Source: Paenibacillus glycinis (lineage in GTDB: Bacteria; Bacillota; Bacilli; Paenibacillales; Paenibacillaceae). Taken from it: a stretch of 64,000 nt of DNA. Made by a program: the position numbers and the translations under genes. Positions 52,320 to 62,833 of the stretch are shown here, one piece after another. The notes beneath the pieces are model-generated. The model did no database searches. It saw nothing but the letters and a program-made list of their open reading frames with translations, and was not told the origin of the DNA. The stretch spans positions 620,001 through 684,000 of the forward strand of contig NZ_JAAAMV010000001.1 in assembly GCF_009909185.1 (NCBI RefSeq), in the 5' to 3' direction. Numbering within the stretch: the stretch's first letter is position 1; the number at the start of each line of letters is the position of its first letter.

Positions 52320-53090
52320 TTAAACGCCTCCCATTTCTCCTGATTCGTACATGAGGCAGGCGAGTCCAACCATCGCAGCGGTTTCCGTGCGCAAGATTCG
52401 CTTGCCCAAGCCGACGACGATCGCGCCGGCCTCTTCTGCTTCTTCGGCTTCGCGCTCGGCGAAGCCGCCTTCCGGACCGACGACGAGCAGCACTCGGCGA
52501 GCTTCTCGGCCCCATCCGCCGCTCTGGCGATGAGCGGACACGGCTTCTCTCAAGCCCTTGCCGCCGCTCTCCTTCTCATAGCAAAACAGCGCCAAGTCAA
52601 ACGCGGGAATCCGCGCAAGCAGCTGCTTCCACGAAGCGACCGCCTCGATGTCCGGAATGACGCTCCGATGCGCCTGCTCGGCGGCTTCCTTGGCGATTTT
52701 GCCCCAACGCTCGAGACGCTTGGCTTCCTTCTTCCCGTCGTACTGCACGATCATCCGCTGGGATTCGAAGGGCAGGAAAGCCGCCGCCCCGATTTCGGTT
52801 CCCTTCTGGATGACCAGTTCCATCTTGTCGCCCTTCGGCAGGCTTTGCGCGACCGTCACCGACCAGAGCGGCTCGCCGCCGATGGGCAGCCACTCCGCGG
52901 CTTCCGCTTCCACGATGCCCGGCGAGAGCGCCGCGATCCTGGCTTCGGCCACGCGCGAAATCCCGTCGCTGACGATGATGACGTCGCCTAGCTCCATGCG
53001 CATGACGCGCGTTATGTGATGAGCATCGTCGCCCGACAGCGCGATTCTGCTTCCTTCGATCTGTTCCGGCGTTACGAAATATCGCTGCAT
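52320..53090 (-). CDS. rsmE: RsmE, 16S rRNA m3U1498 methyltransferase
   Basis: A 256-residue SPOUT methyltransferase. An N-terminal PUA-like domain (MQRYFVTPEQIEGS) precedes the knotted SPOUT domain with VTVAQSLPKGDKMELVIQKG, ERWGKIAKEAAEQAHR and the SAM-binding VLLVVGPEGGFAEREAE. It methylates N3 of U1498 in 16S rRNA. AAAGGTTCAATGAC precedes the ATG. It is followed by mtaB in the usual order. Confidence 0.95.
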   Translation of the reverse strand: MQRYFVTPEQIEGSRIALSGDDAHHITRVMRMELGDVIIVSDGISRVAEARIAALSPGIVEAEAAEWLPIGGEPLWSVTVAQSLPKGDKMELVIQKGTEIGAAAFLPFESQRMIVQYDGKKEAKRLERWGKIAKEAAEQAHRSVIPDIEAVASWKQLLARIPAFDLALFCYEKESGGKGLREAVSAHRQSGGWGREARRVLLVVGPEGGFAEREAEEAEEAGAIVVGLGKRILRTETAAMVGLACLMYESGEMGGV

Positions 53091-53223
53091 GTCATTGAAC
53101 CTTTCCCGTCAAGTCGCAGGCCGCCGTATCGGCCTTCCGCGTGAAAACTCCAACCTACATCATACACGTTTTAGCCATGCCGCGCCAGCGGTTGCGGCAT
53201 TTTTCCAGCAGTTCTACATGCGG

Positions 53224-53931
53224 CTATCTCGAAGCATCGTAGAAGAATTGCGCCCAATCGACTCGGTCGAATACCAATTCGCATGCGCTGATCAGCCAAG
53301 AGACGATATCCCCGGAATAGGCGAATATCGGATCCAGCGTTTCCGCGCGCAGGGCTGGAATAAACACGATCAGCAGAAAGACGAAGATTCCCCAGTGCGC
53401 ATATTGATCCATGCGAATCCGGACGTTCACCGGCACGAGATCTTGAATGATGCGGTATCCGTCGAGCGGCGGAACCGGGATAAGGTTAAAGATGAAGAGC
53501 ATGATATTAATGGTGATGAGATAATACAAAAAATGGACGATCGCCCTATGTACGCCGATGGAGCCGGCATCCAGCAGTCCGGCCTGATTGAGCGCGTGCA
53601 CCGCCAGCACGCCGATCGCGGCCAAGATCAAGTTGCTGACCGGCCCGACCGCCGACACGACGATCCCCATCAAGCGGGGATGCTTGAAGCGTCCCCGGTT
53701 GACCGGCACGGGCCTTGCCCAGCCGAAGCCGGCGATCAGGATAAGCGCCATGCCGAGCACGTCGACATGCACGCGCGGATTCAGCGTCACCCGGCCGGCG
53801 TCGTAGGCCGTCCGGTCGCCGAATTTGTATGCGGCGTAAGCATGCGCGAATTCATGCACCGTAAAAGCAAGCATGATCACGAGAAAAATGAACGGGATAT
53901 CCTTGAGCGGATACCATAAAAGGTCCGACAC
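53224..53931 (-). CDS. Site-2 protease family membrane metalloprotease
   Basis: A 235-residue protein with about five membrane helices. The zinc motif HEFAH (H26, E27, H30) is in the first helices, and [14 protein letters not shown] supplies the third ligand (Asp). It also has the family's [14 protein letters not shown]. These proteases cut within membranes; a substrate is unknown. The start is GTG at 53931 behind GGAGGCTGAAGC. It sits between prmA and rsmE; B. subtilis has the two methyltransferase genes adjacent, so this is an insertion relative to it. Confidence 0.9.
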   Translation of the reverse strand: MSDLLWYPLKDIPFIFLVIMLAFTVHEFAHAYAAYKFGDRTAYDAGRVTLNPRVHVDVLGMALILIAGFGWARPVPVNRGRFKHPRLMGIVVSAVGPVSNLILAAIGVLAVHALNQAGLLDAGSIGVHRAIVHFLYYLITINIMLFIFNLIPVPPLDGYRIIQDLVPVNVRIRMDQYAHWGIFVFLLIVFIPALRAETLDPIFAYSGDIVSWLISACELVFDRVDWAQFFYDASR

Positions 53932-53956
53932 GCTTCAGCCTCCTAATTTATACGCG

Positions 53957-54940
53957 CTATTCCGGCTTCTTCGCCACGAACGCGATCCAATCCTGGTCGC
54001 GCTGGCGGTCCACGATCGCAAAGCCCGCCGCCTCGAGACCGGCTTCCACCGCGTCTTCCTTGTTCTTGAAGATGCCGGAGGCGATATAGGTGCCGCCGGG
54101 CTTCAACGCCGCATAGACGTCGTCGATGAACAACAGAATGATCTCCGCCAGAATATTCGCCACGACCAGATCGACCGGAACCGTGACGTTCAGCGGCACC
54201 GAAGCCCCGCCGTCTTCCTGGCTCTTCAGTACGCCGAGCAGGTCGCTCAGATGCACTTGGATGTCGTCCTGAAGATTGTTCAAGCGGCTGTTCTCCGAGG
54301 CGGAGGATACGGCGATCGGATCGAGATCGAGTGCCAGCACGCGGCGCGCGCCGAGCAGCATCGCGCCGATGGCCAGGATGCCCGAGCCCGTGCCGACGTC
54401 GATGACTTCCTCGTCGCCCCGGATGACCGACTCCAGCGTCCGCAGGCAGAGCGCGGTCGTCGGATGCGTCCCCGTTCCGAACGCCATGCCCGGATCCAGC
54501 TCGATAATGCGTTCGCCCGGCGAAGCCTCGTAGTCTTCCCATGTCGGCTTGATCGTCAGCCGGTCCGTGACGCGGATCGGCTTGAAGTATTGCTTCCAGG
54601 CATTGGCCCAATCTTCCTCGTCGACAAGCGCCTTCGTGATCGTATACGCGCCCGGATCGATGTCGAACTCGCGCAGCTCGTCGATTCTCGGCGTCAGCTC
54701 CGCGATCAGCGCGTCGACCTCGGTGCCCAGCTCGGAGAAGTATCCCTTGATCACCGCCTGGCCTTCCGGAATGTCGTTCAGCGGATGCTCATACCATTGG
54801 CCCAGCGAGGTGTCCCGCGGTTTGTTAAGCGTGCCGGATTCTTCGATAGATACACCGTCCGCGTCCATTTCATGCAGGAAGTTGGAGATCATTTCAATCG
54901 CTTCTTCCGTCGTGTTGATCGTCAATTCATGCCATTTCAC
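53957..54940 (-). CDS. prmA: Ribosomal protein L11 methyltransferase PrmA
   Basis: A 327-residue SAM enzyme that trimethylates L11. The N-terminal substrate domain precedes DPGMAFGTGTH (149-159), the SAM motif DVGTGSG (181-187) and the DLVVANILAEIILL segment. The GTG at 54940 is chosen because AGGGGG lies 9 nt upstream and it gives the usual MKW start; a TTG two codons earlier is too close to the site. It follows its own promoter (55000-55028) and starts the prmA-S2P-rsmE-mtaB series. Confidence 0.94.
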   Translation of the reverse strand: MKWHELTINTTEEAIEMISNFLHEMDADGVSIEESGTLNKPRDTSLGQWYEHPLNDIPEGQAVIKGYFSELGTEVDALIAELTPRIDELREFDIDPGAYTITKALVDEEDWANAWKQYFKPIRVTDRLTIKPTWEDYEASPGERIIELDPGMAFGTGTHPTTALCLRTLESVIRGDEEVIDVGTGSGILAIGAMLLGARRVLALDLDPIAVSSASENSRLNNLQDDIQVHLSDLLGVLKSQEDGGASVPLNVTVPVDLVVANILAEIILLFIDDVYAALKPGGTYIASGIFKNKEDAVEAGLEAAGFAIVDRQRDQDWIAFVAKKPE

Positions 54941-54999
54941 GTTCAAGGTCCCCCTGATTATCGTCGTCTATGATTTCGCAATGCAAACCTATGACGTCT

Positions 55000-55028
55000 A
55001 TTCTACACCAGAAGCCGCATCTGCACAA
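55000..55028 (-). promoter_or_regulatory. Possible sigma-A promoter of prmA
   Basis: TTGTGC (55023-55028), a 17-bp spacer and TAGAAT (55000-55005). A terminator at 55124-55170 separates it from the gene before. Confidence 0.5.
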
Positions 55029-55123
55029 AATCGCCATGCGCCGCGGTCCTGTCCGGAATTCTACGGCATTCGCCCTTGCTGCCGCGGCTCCGCGATAGAC
55101 TCGGCCCTAAGGACGCTCCGCGC

Positions 55124-55170
55124 AAAAAAGCCGGACGTTCCGGTCCGCAAGGGAACCGAAACATCCGGCT
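55124..55170 (-). terminator. Terminator of the small-gene pair before prmA
   Basis: AGCCGGA-x-GTT pairs with AAC-x-TCCGGCT and further CGGT/ACCG pairs (55129-55170), followed on the minus strand by TTTTTTG. Confidence 0.85.
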
Positions 55171-55177
55171 TGCCTGT

Positions 55178-55369
55178 CTACAGCTCTACCGTCCCGCCGG
55201 TTTGCCGGACGAGATGGATCGCGCGCTCCACCAGCTCGTCGCCGACCGTCGCGGTCCAAGACGCGCCGTCCGCGCCTTCGTCGATCCCGTCGACGCGCAG
55301 GAACCGCAGCTTATGCCGCGCTTCCTTGGCGCGTTCCCCGTCCTCGAACATCGCGTGAATCGTCGTCAC
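55178..55369 (-). CDS. Small protein of unknown function
   Basis: A 63-residue protein starting with GTG at 55369 behind GCGAGGC. The sequence (MTTIHAMFEDGERAKEARH and so on) looks like a small alpha/beta fold with a central GIDEGADGASWTATV segment. No domain was recognised. It is 13 nt after the YfhD-like gene and ends at a terminator, so the two form a small operon. It could be one of the small stress-related proteins of Bacillales, but this is a guess. Confidence 0.55.
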   Translation of the reverse strand: MTTIHAMFEDGERAKEARHKLRFLRVDGIDEGADGASWTATVGDELVERAIHLVRQTGGTVEL

Positions 55370-55382
55370 GGAAGCCTCGCGC

Positions 55383-55562
55383 TCACAGCAAGCGCTGCGC
55401 TTGCTGCGAAGCGTGGGCCTGCGCTCTCGCGTCCGCTTCTTCCGCGCGTTTCATCGCGACTTTATCGGCGTCGTCCGCCTGTTCCTCCGAAAACTCCACG
55501 TCTTCGTTTTTGCCGATCGGCAATTCGGCGAAATTTTGCTTCTCGAGGTTTTTATCGCTCAT
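55383..55562 (-). CDS. YfhD-like small protein
   Basis: A 59-residue acidic protein from the ATG at 55562 (MSDKNLEKQNFAELP), which has GGAG 7 nt upstream; ATGs further upstream are too close to it or lack a site. The segment EDVEFSEEQADDADKVAMK and the Ala/Glu/Arg-rich tail look like YfhD, a small protein of unknown function in Bacillales, but the match is from memory. It is likely unstructured. Confidence 0.6.
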   Translation of the reverse strand: MSDKNLEKQNFAELPIGKNEDVEFSEEQADDADKVAMKRAEEADARAQAHASQQAQRLL

Positions 55563-55663
55563 GGTCATGCTCCTTCGGGTTTGGGATGGGATGAACACGA
55601 AGGTTAGCATGGACCAACGGGCGCGATCTTATGCCTCGAACAAGCGCCGGCGCGGGCCTGGCG

Positions 55664-56794
55664 TCACTCGCCGCGGAACGCTTTCTTCATCTTCTCGAAA
55701 ATCGTCTCGTGGTGTTCATGCTGCACATCGCCGCCGCTGCCGATGCCGGAAAATTGGCGCAGCATTTCCTTCTGCTCCTCGGTCATGTTCGTCGGCGTCA
55801 CGACCGTTACCTTGACGTGCTGATCACCTTGGCCGTATCCGCGCAGGCGGGGAACGCCTTTGCCTTTTAAGCGGAAGAACGTGCCCGTCTGCGTGCCGGC
55901 GGGAATCTTCAGCTTGACCTTCTCGCTGAGCGTCGGGATCTCGATCTCGTCTCCGAGCGCCGCCTGCGCGAACGTGAGCGGCACTTCGCAGTAAATATCG
56001 TCGTTCTCCCGTTCGAAGAAGTCATGCGGCTTGACGCGAATGACGATATAGAGATCGCCGGACGGACCTCCGCGCGATCCGCCTTCGCCCTCGCCGGACA
56101 GGCGGATTTGCGCGCCTTCGTCGACGCCGGCCGGAATTTTCACGTTGATCTTGCGGTTCTTTTTTACTTTGCCCGCGCCGTGGCAGGTCGTGCATTTTTC
56201 CTTGATGATTTTGCCGGTGCCGCTGCAATTCGAGCACGCGCGGCGGTTGACCATGCGGCCGAACGGCGTATTTTGAACGACTTCCTGCTGACCGCTGCCC
56301 CGGCAGACGGTACAGGTTTCCGGCTTCGTGCCCGGCTTTGCGCCGGAGCCGGAACAAGTGTCGCAATTTTCCGTGCGTGGGATCGTGATTTCGGTCTCTT
56401 TGCCGAAGACGGCTTCCTTGAACTCGATCGTCATCGTATACTGCAAATCGTTGCCGCGCGCCGGCGCGTTCGGATCGCGCCGGCCGCCGCCGCCGCCGAA
56501 GAACATATCGAAGATATCGCCGAAACCGCCGCCGAAGTCCGCTCCGCCGCCGCCCCCGCCGAAACCTTGGTTCGGGTCGACATGCCCGTATTGGTCGTAA
56601 GTCGCGCGTTTGCCGTCATCGCTCAGAACGTCGTACGCTTCCTTGACTTCCTTGAACTTGGCTTCCGCGTCCGCTTCCTTGTTCACGTCCGGATGGTATT
56701 GGCGCGCCAGCTTTCGGTACGCCTTCTTGATCTCGTCCTCGTCCGCGCTTTTCCCAACGCCGAGCACCTCGTAATAATCCCGCTTATTGGCCAA
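55664..56794 (-). CDS. dnaJ: Chaperone DnaJ
   Basis: A 376-residue type I J-protein. The J domain has the HPD motif ([18 protein letters not shown]), then a Gly/Phe-rich linker, four zinc-binding repeats CxxCxGxG ([32 protein letters not shown]) and C-terminal substrate-binding domains. It feeds substrates to DnaK and stimulates its ATPase. The start is TTG at 56794 behind GGGGTGACGG. It has its own promoter (56907-56935) and is separated from dnaK by a terminator. Confidence 0.97.
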   Translation of the reverse strand: MANKRDYYEVLGVGKSADEDEIKKAYRKLARQYHPDVNKEADAEAKFKEVKEAYDVLSDDGKRATYDQYGHVDPNQGFGGGGGGADFGGGFGDIFDMFFGGGGGRRDPNAPARGNDLQYTMTIEFKEAVFGKETEITIPRTENCDTCSGSGAKPGTKPETCTVCRGSGQQEVVQNTPFGRMVNRRACSNCSGTGKIIKEKCTTCHGAGKVKKNRKINVKIPAGVDEGAQIRLSGEGEGGSRGGPSGDLYIVIRVKPHDFFERENDDIYCEVPLTFAQAALGDEIEIPTLSEKVKLKIPAGTQTGTFFRLKGKGVPRLRGYGQGDQHVKVTVVTPTNMTEEQKEMLRQFSGIGSGGDVQHEHHETIFEKMKKAFRGE

Positions 56795-56906
56795 AATCCG
56801 TCACCCCGTCTCCTATTTACGCTGGTTTCTCTCTCCGACTGCAAACAGATAAGAAGAAACGGGCTCCCGCCGTCTTACTTGGCGCAGCAAGTTTCTTCCT
56901 TGGGAC

Positions 56907-56935
56907 CCTATAGCTATGACGATGCATGAATTCAA
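56907..56935 (-). promoter_or_regulatory. Sigma-A promoter of dnaJ
   Basis: TTGAAT (56930-56935), 17 bp, then TATAGG (56907-56912). It lies downstream of the dnaK terminator and has no CIRCE next to it. Confidence 0.6.
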
Positions 56936-56954
56936 GACATCCTATAAGGTCGAA

Positions 56955-56992
56955 AAACGGCTGCGCCGTCCGAATTTTCAAGGACGGCGCAC
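56955..56992 (-). terminator. Terminator of the hrcA-grpE-dnaK operon
   Basis: TGCGCCGTCC (56963-56972) and GGACGGCGCA (56983-56992) form a perfect 10-bp stem, followed after GCCG by TTTTTC. Confidence 0.85.
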
Positions 56993-57032
56993 CGTTTACG
57001 CAAAACCAACCGCATGCATATCGAGGAGAGGC

Positions 57033-59499
<2,467 letters not shown>

Positions 59500-59530
59500 G
59501 CGATTTGACACCTCCTGAAAATAATGAGCA

Positions 59531-60556
59531 TCACTTGTACCAGCGGCCAAGCAGCACGGCCATGTCCTTCGACAAAATATCCAGCAGGCTGATGACTTTC
59601 CCGTAATCCATCCGCGTCGGTCCAAGTATGCCGATCGTGCCCAGCGATTTGCCCTCGACGGAATACGTCGCCGTAATGAGACTGCAGTTGTTGATGGCTT
59701 CATGCGTATTCTCCGTCCCGATCCGGACCTGAATGCCGCTCGGAAGCGCGCTGAACATCTGCATGATCGTGGGCGTTTCTTCCAATAGATCAAGAAGCGT
59801 CTTCACTTTGTCGACATCCTTGAATTCCGGCTGCGTGAGCATGTTCGTCGTTCCGCTCATGAAGACGCGGTGATCGTTGTCGCTCGCGAGCGTCTGATCC
59901 AGGATGCCGAGCAGCCGTTCGAATTGATCCGCGTAACGGCCCAGCTCCTGGCCGACCTCCGAATACAATTTCGCTTTAAGGCGAACGAGCGGAACGCCGA
60001 TCAGCTTGGCATTCAAAATGTTCACCGCCTGCTGCATCTCGTCCATGCTCATTTCCTGCGGGATGGAGATGGTCCGGTTCTCGACGTGCCCGGTATTCGT
60101 GACGATGATCGCCACGGCCGTGTCCTCGCCCAGCGGCACCAGCTGAAAATGCTTGAGCGACGTCGTGAACGTCTCCGGCCCGAGCACGATGCTCGTATAA
60201 TTCGTCATGTTCGACAGAATCATCGCGGCATGTTGGATGATTTGTTCCATTTGATTCATTTTCTCGGTAAAAAACGAGCGAACGAACAGCAAATCCTGTT
60301 CATTGACTTCGCCAAGCTTGACGAGATGGTCGACGTAATACCGGTAGCCTTTGATCGAAGGAATCCGACCTGCGGAAGTATGGGGTTGTTCCAAGAAGCC
60401 GAGCTCCTCCAAATCAGCCATTTCGTTGCGGATCGTGGCCGGACTATACCCGACGTCGCTTCGCTTCGAAATGCTGCGTGAACCGATTGGCTCCGCCGAG
60501 CGGATATAATCGTCGATGATAACATTCAAAATCATTCGCTGCCGATCAGATAGCAT
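59531..60556 (-). CDS. hrcA: Heat-shock repressor HrcA
   Basis: A 341-residue repressor. The N-terminal winged helix (MLSDRQRMILNVIIDDYI, SPATIRNEMADLEELGFLEQ) binds CIRCE; the central and C-terminal parts form a GAF-like dimer domain. It silences the operon until chaperones are occupied. The ATG at 60556 has GGAGGGACTGCG upstream. It is the first gene of hrcA-grpE-dnaK and its own CIRCE lies 78 nt upstream, giving autoregulation. Confidence 0.96.
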   Translation of the reverse strand: MLSDRQRMILNVIIDDYIRSAEPIGSRSISKRSDVGYSPATIRNEMADLEELGFLEQPHTSAGRIPSIKGYRYYVDHLVKLGEVNEQDLLFVRSFFTEKMNQMEQIIQHAAMILSNMTNYTSIVLGPETFTTSLKHFQLVPLGEDTAVAIIVTNTGHVENRTISIPQEMSMDEMQQAVNILNAKLIGVPLVRLKAKLYSEVGQELGRYADQFERLLGILDQTLASDNDHRVFMSGTTNMLTQPEFKDVDKVKTLLDLLEETPTIMQMFSALPSGIQVRIGTENTHEAINNCSLITATYSVEGKSLGTIGILGPTRMDYGKVISLLDILSKDMAVLLGRWYK

Positions 60557-60633
60557 CGCAGTCCCTCCATATTCCCAAGATCGAATCCGCTCCGCTTCGG
60601 GGCGAACCGTCAAAGCCGTTCCTACCGCCTTCG

Positions 60634-60660
60634 TTAGCACTCGATAGCGTTGAGTGCTAA
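60634..60660. promoter_or_regulatory. CIRCE operator
   Basis: TTAGCACTC-N9-GAGTGCTAA, a perfect 9-bp inverted repeat matching the CIRCE consensus. It is the binding site for HrcA, between the promoter and hrcA. Confidence 0.98.
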
Positions 60661-60671
60661 TCATTACTACA

Positions 60672-60701
60672 AAAATACCAAACCCCCTTGGCTATTGTCA
60701 A
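60672..60701 (-). promoter_or_regulatory. Sigma-A promoter of the hrcA operon
   Basis: TTGACA (60696-60701), an 18-bp spacer and TATTTT (60672-60677). The predicted start is next to CIRCE, so bound HrcA would block it. Confidence 0.65.
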
Positions 60702-60824
60702 GTCGGTTCGGCATTTTCGGCGCGCCTATTTCAGCGCTGGCCGGAGAGATGAATTATCCGCCTATTCCGGTAAAACGGCCGCATTTCATTCTATAAACCG
60801 TAACTCGCACGCTGAAACGTCCGC

Positions 60825-61286
60825 TCAGTTCAACGTCTTCAACACCGCGATCTCGTCGCAGGCATGCTGCTTGGGGCAGTTGACGCAGTCCGTCCACACC
60901 TTCTCGGGGAAAATTTCCTTGTTGACGACGGTGAACCCGTTCTTCTCGAAGAACTGCACTTCGTATGTCAACGCCATGACTTTCGGAATATGCTGCTCCT
61001 TGGCTTCGACGATCAGCTGATCGACCAGCTTGCTGCCGATGCCGAGCCCCTTATAGCCGTCCGAGATGCCGAGCGAGCGGATCTCCACGAGATCGGTCCC
61101 GAGTCTCGTCAACGAGCCGCAGCCGACGACCGCGTTCTCGACCTCGGCGACGACGAACGAATCGATCTGGCGTCTCAGCGCTTCGCGCGATCGCGGCAGC
61201 ATAATTCCTTTCTCCGCATAACCGGCTATCAAATCCGCCAACGTCTCGATATCGTTCTCGGTCGCTTTTCTGCATACCGCTTCCAT
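60825..61286 (-). CDS. GNAT N-acetyltransferase with C-terminal Cys motif
   Basis: A 153-residue GNAT protein from the ATG at 61286 behind GGTGGAGGG. It has VVGCGSLTRLGTDLVEIRSL and the acetyl-CoA loop GYKGLGIGSKLVDQLI, then MALTYEVQFFEKNGF. The tail carries TDCVNCPKQHACDE, a Cys-x2-Cys-x5-Cys pattern seen in short ArgA-type amino-acid acetyltransferases. The substrate may be glutamate or another amino acid. It lies between hrcA and hemW, an addition to the usual Bacillus order. Confidence 0.85.
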   Translation of the reverse strand: MEAVCRKATENDIETLADLIAGYAEKGIMLPRSREALRRQIDSFVVAEVENAVVGCGSLTRLGTDLVEIRSLGISDGYKGLGIGSKLVDQLIVEAKEQHIPKVMALTYEVQFFEKNGFTVVNKEIFPEKVWTDCVNCPKQHACDEIAVLKTLN

Positions 61287-61400
61287 CGCGCTCGCCCTCC
61301 ACCCGCTCGAATTCTTGATTTCCCAACATTCAATACGAATAAATATACAACAACGTGCATTTCTACACAAGACCTATTTGCACCGCGGAACACTGTCGGC

Positions 61401-62552
61401 TCAACTTATGAAGGCGCCGAATACTTCATTGCCCAAGGGGATGCCCTTCTGGGACAAACGATAGCCGCCGACCGCGTCCGCGGACTCGATCAACCCCAGC
61501 TTCAGCAGCCGTGCCAGCGGCTCGCCGAATACGTCCTCGATCGTCCGGTCCGGGAACTGACGGGCAAAATCATCCCCGCTCACGCCCCGCAGCATGCGAA
61601 GGCCGACCATCATGAAATCTTCCATCGCCTCTTCTTCCGAGACGGCGTTCGTCTCCAGTCGCGGCAGACGCGACGCCGCGGCGTCCAAGTAAGGCTGGAT
61701 GCCCTTGATGTTGACGTGGCGCTCGCCCCGCGCATACCCGTGGGCGCCCGCGCCAAGACCGTAGTACGGCTCGTTGCGCCAATAGGTAATGTTGTGCCTG
61801 CTTTCGAAGCCGGGCTTCGCAAAATTGCTGATCTCGTAGTGGCCGTATCCCGCGCCCGTCAGCCGGTCGATCAACAGCATGTACATGGCCAGCTCGTCCT
61901 CTTCCGGAGGCAGGGGCAGCTCGTTGCGCTCGTACAACGCATGGAACAGCGTATTCTCCTCGACCTTCAGTCCGTAGAGCGAGTAATGCGGCAGATCCAG
62001 CGCGAGCGCTTTGGCTACGCTGTCCGAAAGCTGCTCGACCGATTGGCCCGGCAACCCGAACATCAGATCGATGGACAGGTTATGGACGCCGGCCGTTCGC
62101 GCGTTCTCGATGCTTCGGTACACGTCGTCGACGTTATGAATGCGCCCGATGCGCTCCAGCAGCCCGTTATCGAACGATTGCACGCCGAAGCTGATCCGGT
62201 TGACGCCGCCCGCGCGCATCGCCTGCAGCTTGTCGAGATCCGTCGTGCCCGGATTGGCTTCCATCGTAAACTCGGCGTCGGCATGTATGGGGAAATGCCG
62301 CTTCACCGAAGCGAGAAACCGCTCCATCTGCGGCGGCGTCAGCACCGTCGGCGTACCGCCGCCGACGAACACCGTCCGGATCTCCTCCGGCGGCAGCGCC
62401 TCGGCGGTCATGACCATCTCCCGCTCCAGCGCATCCAGATAAGCATCCACCGGCTGGCCCTTCAAGACGTAAGACGTAAAATCGCAGTAATGGCACTTGT
62501 TCGTGCAGAAAGGGATATGAATATAAAGCGCCTTAGGCGCGTGAGTTAACAT
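61401..62552 (-). CDS. hemW: HemW, radical-SAM haem chaperone-like protein
   Basis: A 383-residue radical-SAM protein from the ATG at 62552 behind TGGAGGTC. The cluster cysteines are C16, C20 and C23 (CTNKCHYCDF), followed by FVGGGTPTVL and NRISFGVQSF. Sequence and length are those of HemW (once called oxygen-independent coproporphyrinogen oxidase); HemW binds haem and delivers it, rather than oxidising coproporphyrinogen. It follows lepA, the standard order, with a terminator in between. Confidence 0.93.
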   Translation of the reverse strand: MLTHAPKALYIHIPFCTNKCHYCDFTSYVLKGQPVDAYLDALEREMVMTAEALPPEEIRTVFVGGGTPTVLTPPQMERFLASVKRHFPIHADAEFTMEANPGTTDLDKLQAMRAGGVNRISFGVQSFDNGLLERIGRIHNVDDVYRSIENARTAGVHNLSIDLMFGLPGQSVEQLSDSVAKALALDLPHYSLYGLKVEENTLFHALYERNELPLPPEEDELAMYMLLIDRLTGAGYGHYEISNFAKPGFESRHNITYWRNEPYYGLGAGAHGYARGERHVNIKGIQPYLDAAASRLPRLETNAVSEEEAMEDFMMVGLRMLRGVSGDDFARQFPDRTIEDVFGEPLARLLKLGLIESADAVGGYRLSQKGIPLGNEVFGAFIS

Positions 62553-62635
62553 CGTGTATGACCTCCAGGGTCTTGCTAGAATTTCAAAATCAGCGGGGCA
62601 ATAGACATCCACTGCCTCTAAATATGCCGCCCAAA

Positions 62636-62664
62636 TAAAGAAAAGGGAGCGAGGATGCTCCCTT
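62636..62664 (-). terminator. Terminator of lepA
   Basis: AAGGGAGC (62643-62650) and GCTCCCTT (62657-62664) pair perfectly around a 6-nt loop, followed by TTCTTTATTT on the minus strand. Confidence 0.82.
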
Positions 62665-62833
62665 AAAACTGCTGCGTTTAGGCGGCCGGAAAGCCGGCAA
62701 GGAGATGGAGCAACGAAGTGGTCGCCTTTGCAGCCGTATTTCAACCTTATACGAATCGTTCAAGAAATTCGGGTGCAACAGCGAGCGTAATCCCATGCCG
62801 GCCGCAGGCCTATCCTATAACGCATAGCGGGTT

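Noticed and set aside
55178-55562. Two small adjacent genes considered as a toxin-antitoxin pair
   Set aside because: Neither shows a toxin fold, DNA-binding motif or basic/acidic pairing typical of such systems; the upstream one resembles YfhD.
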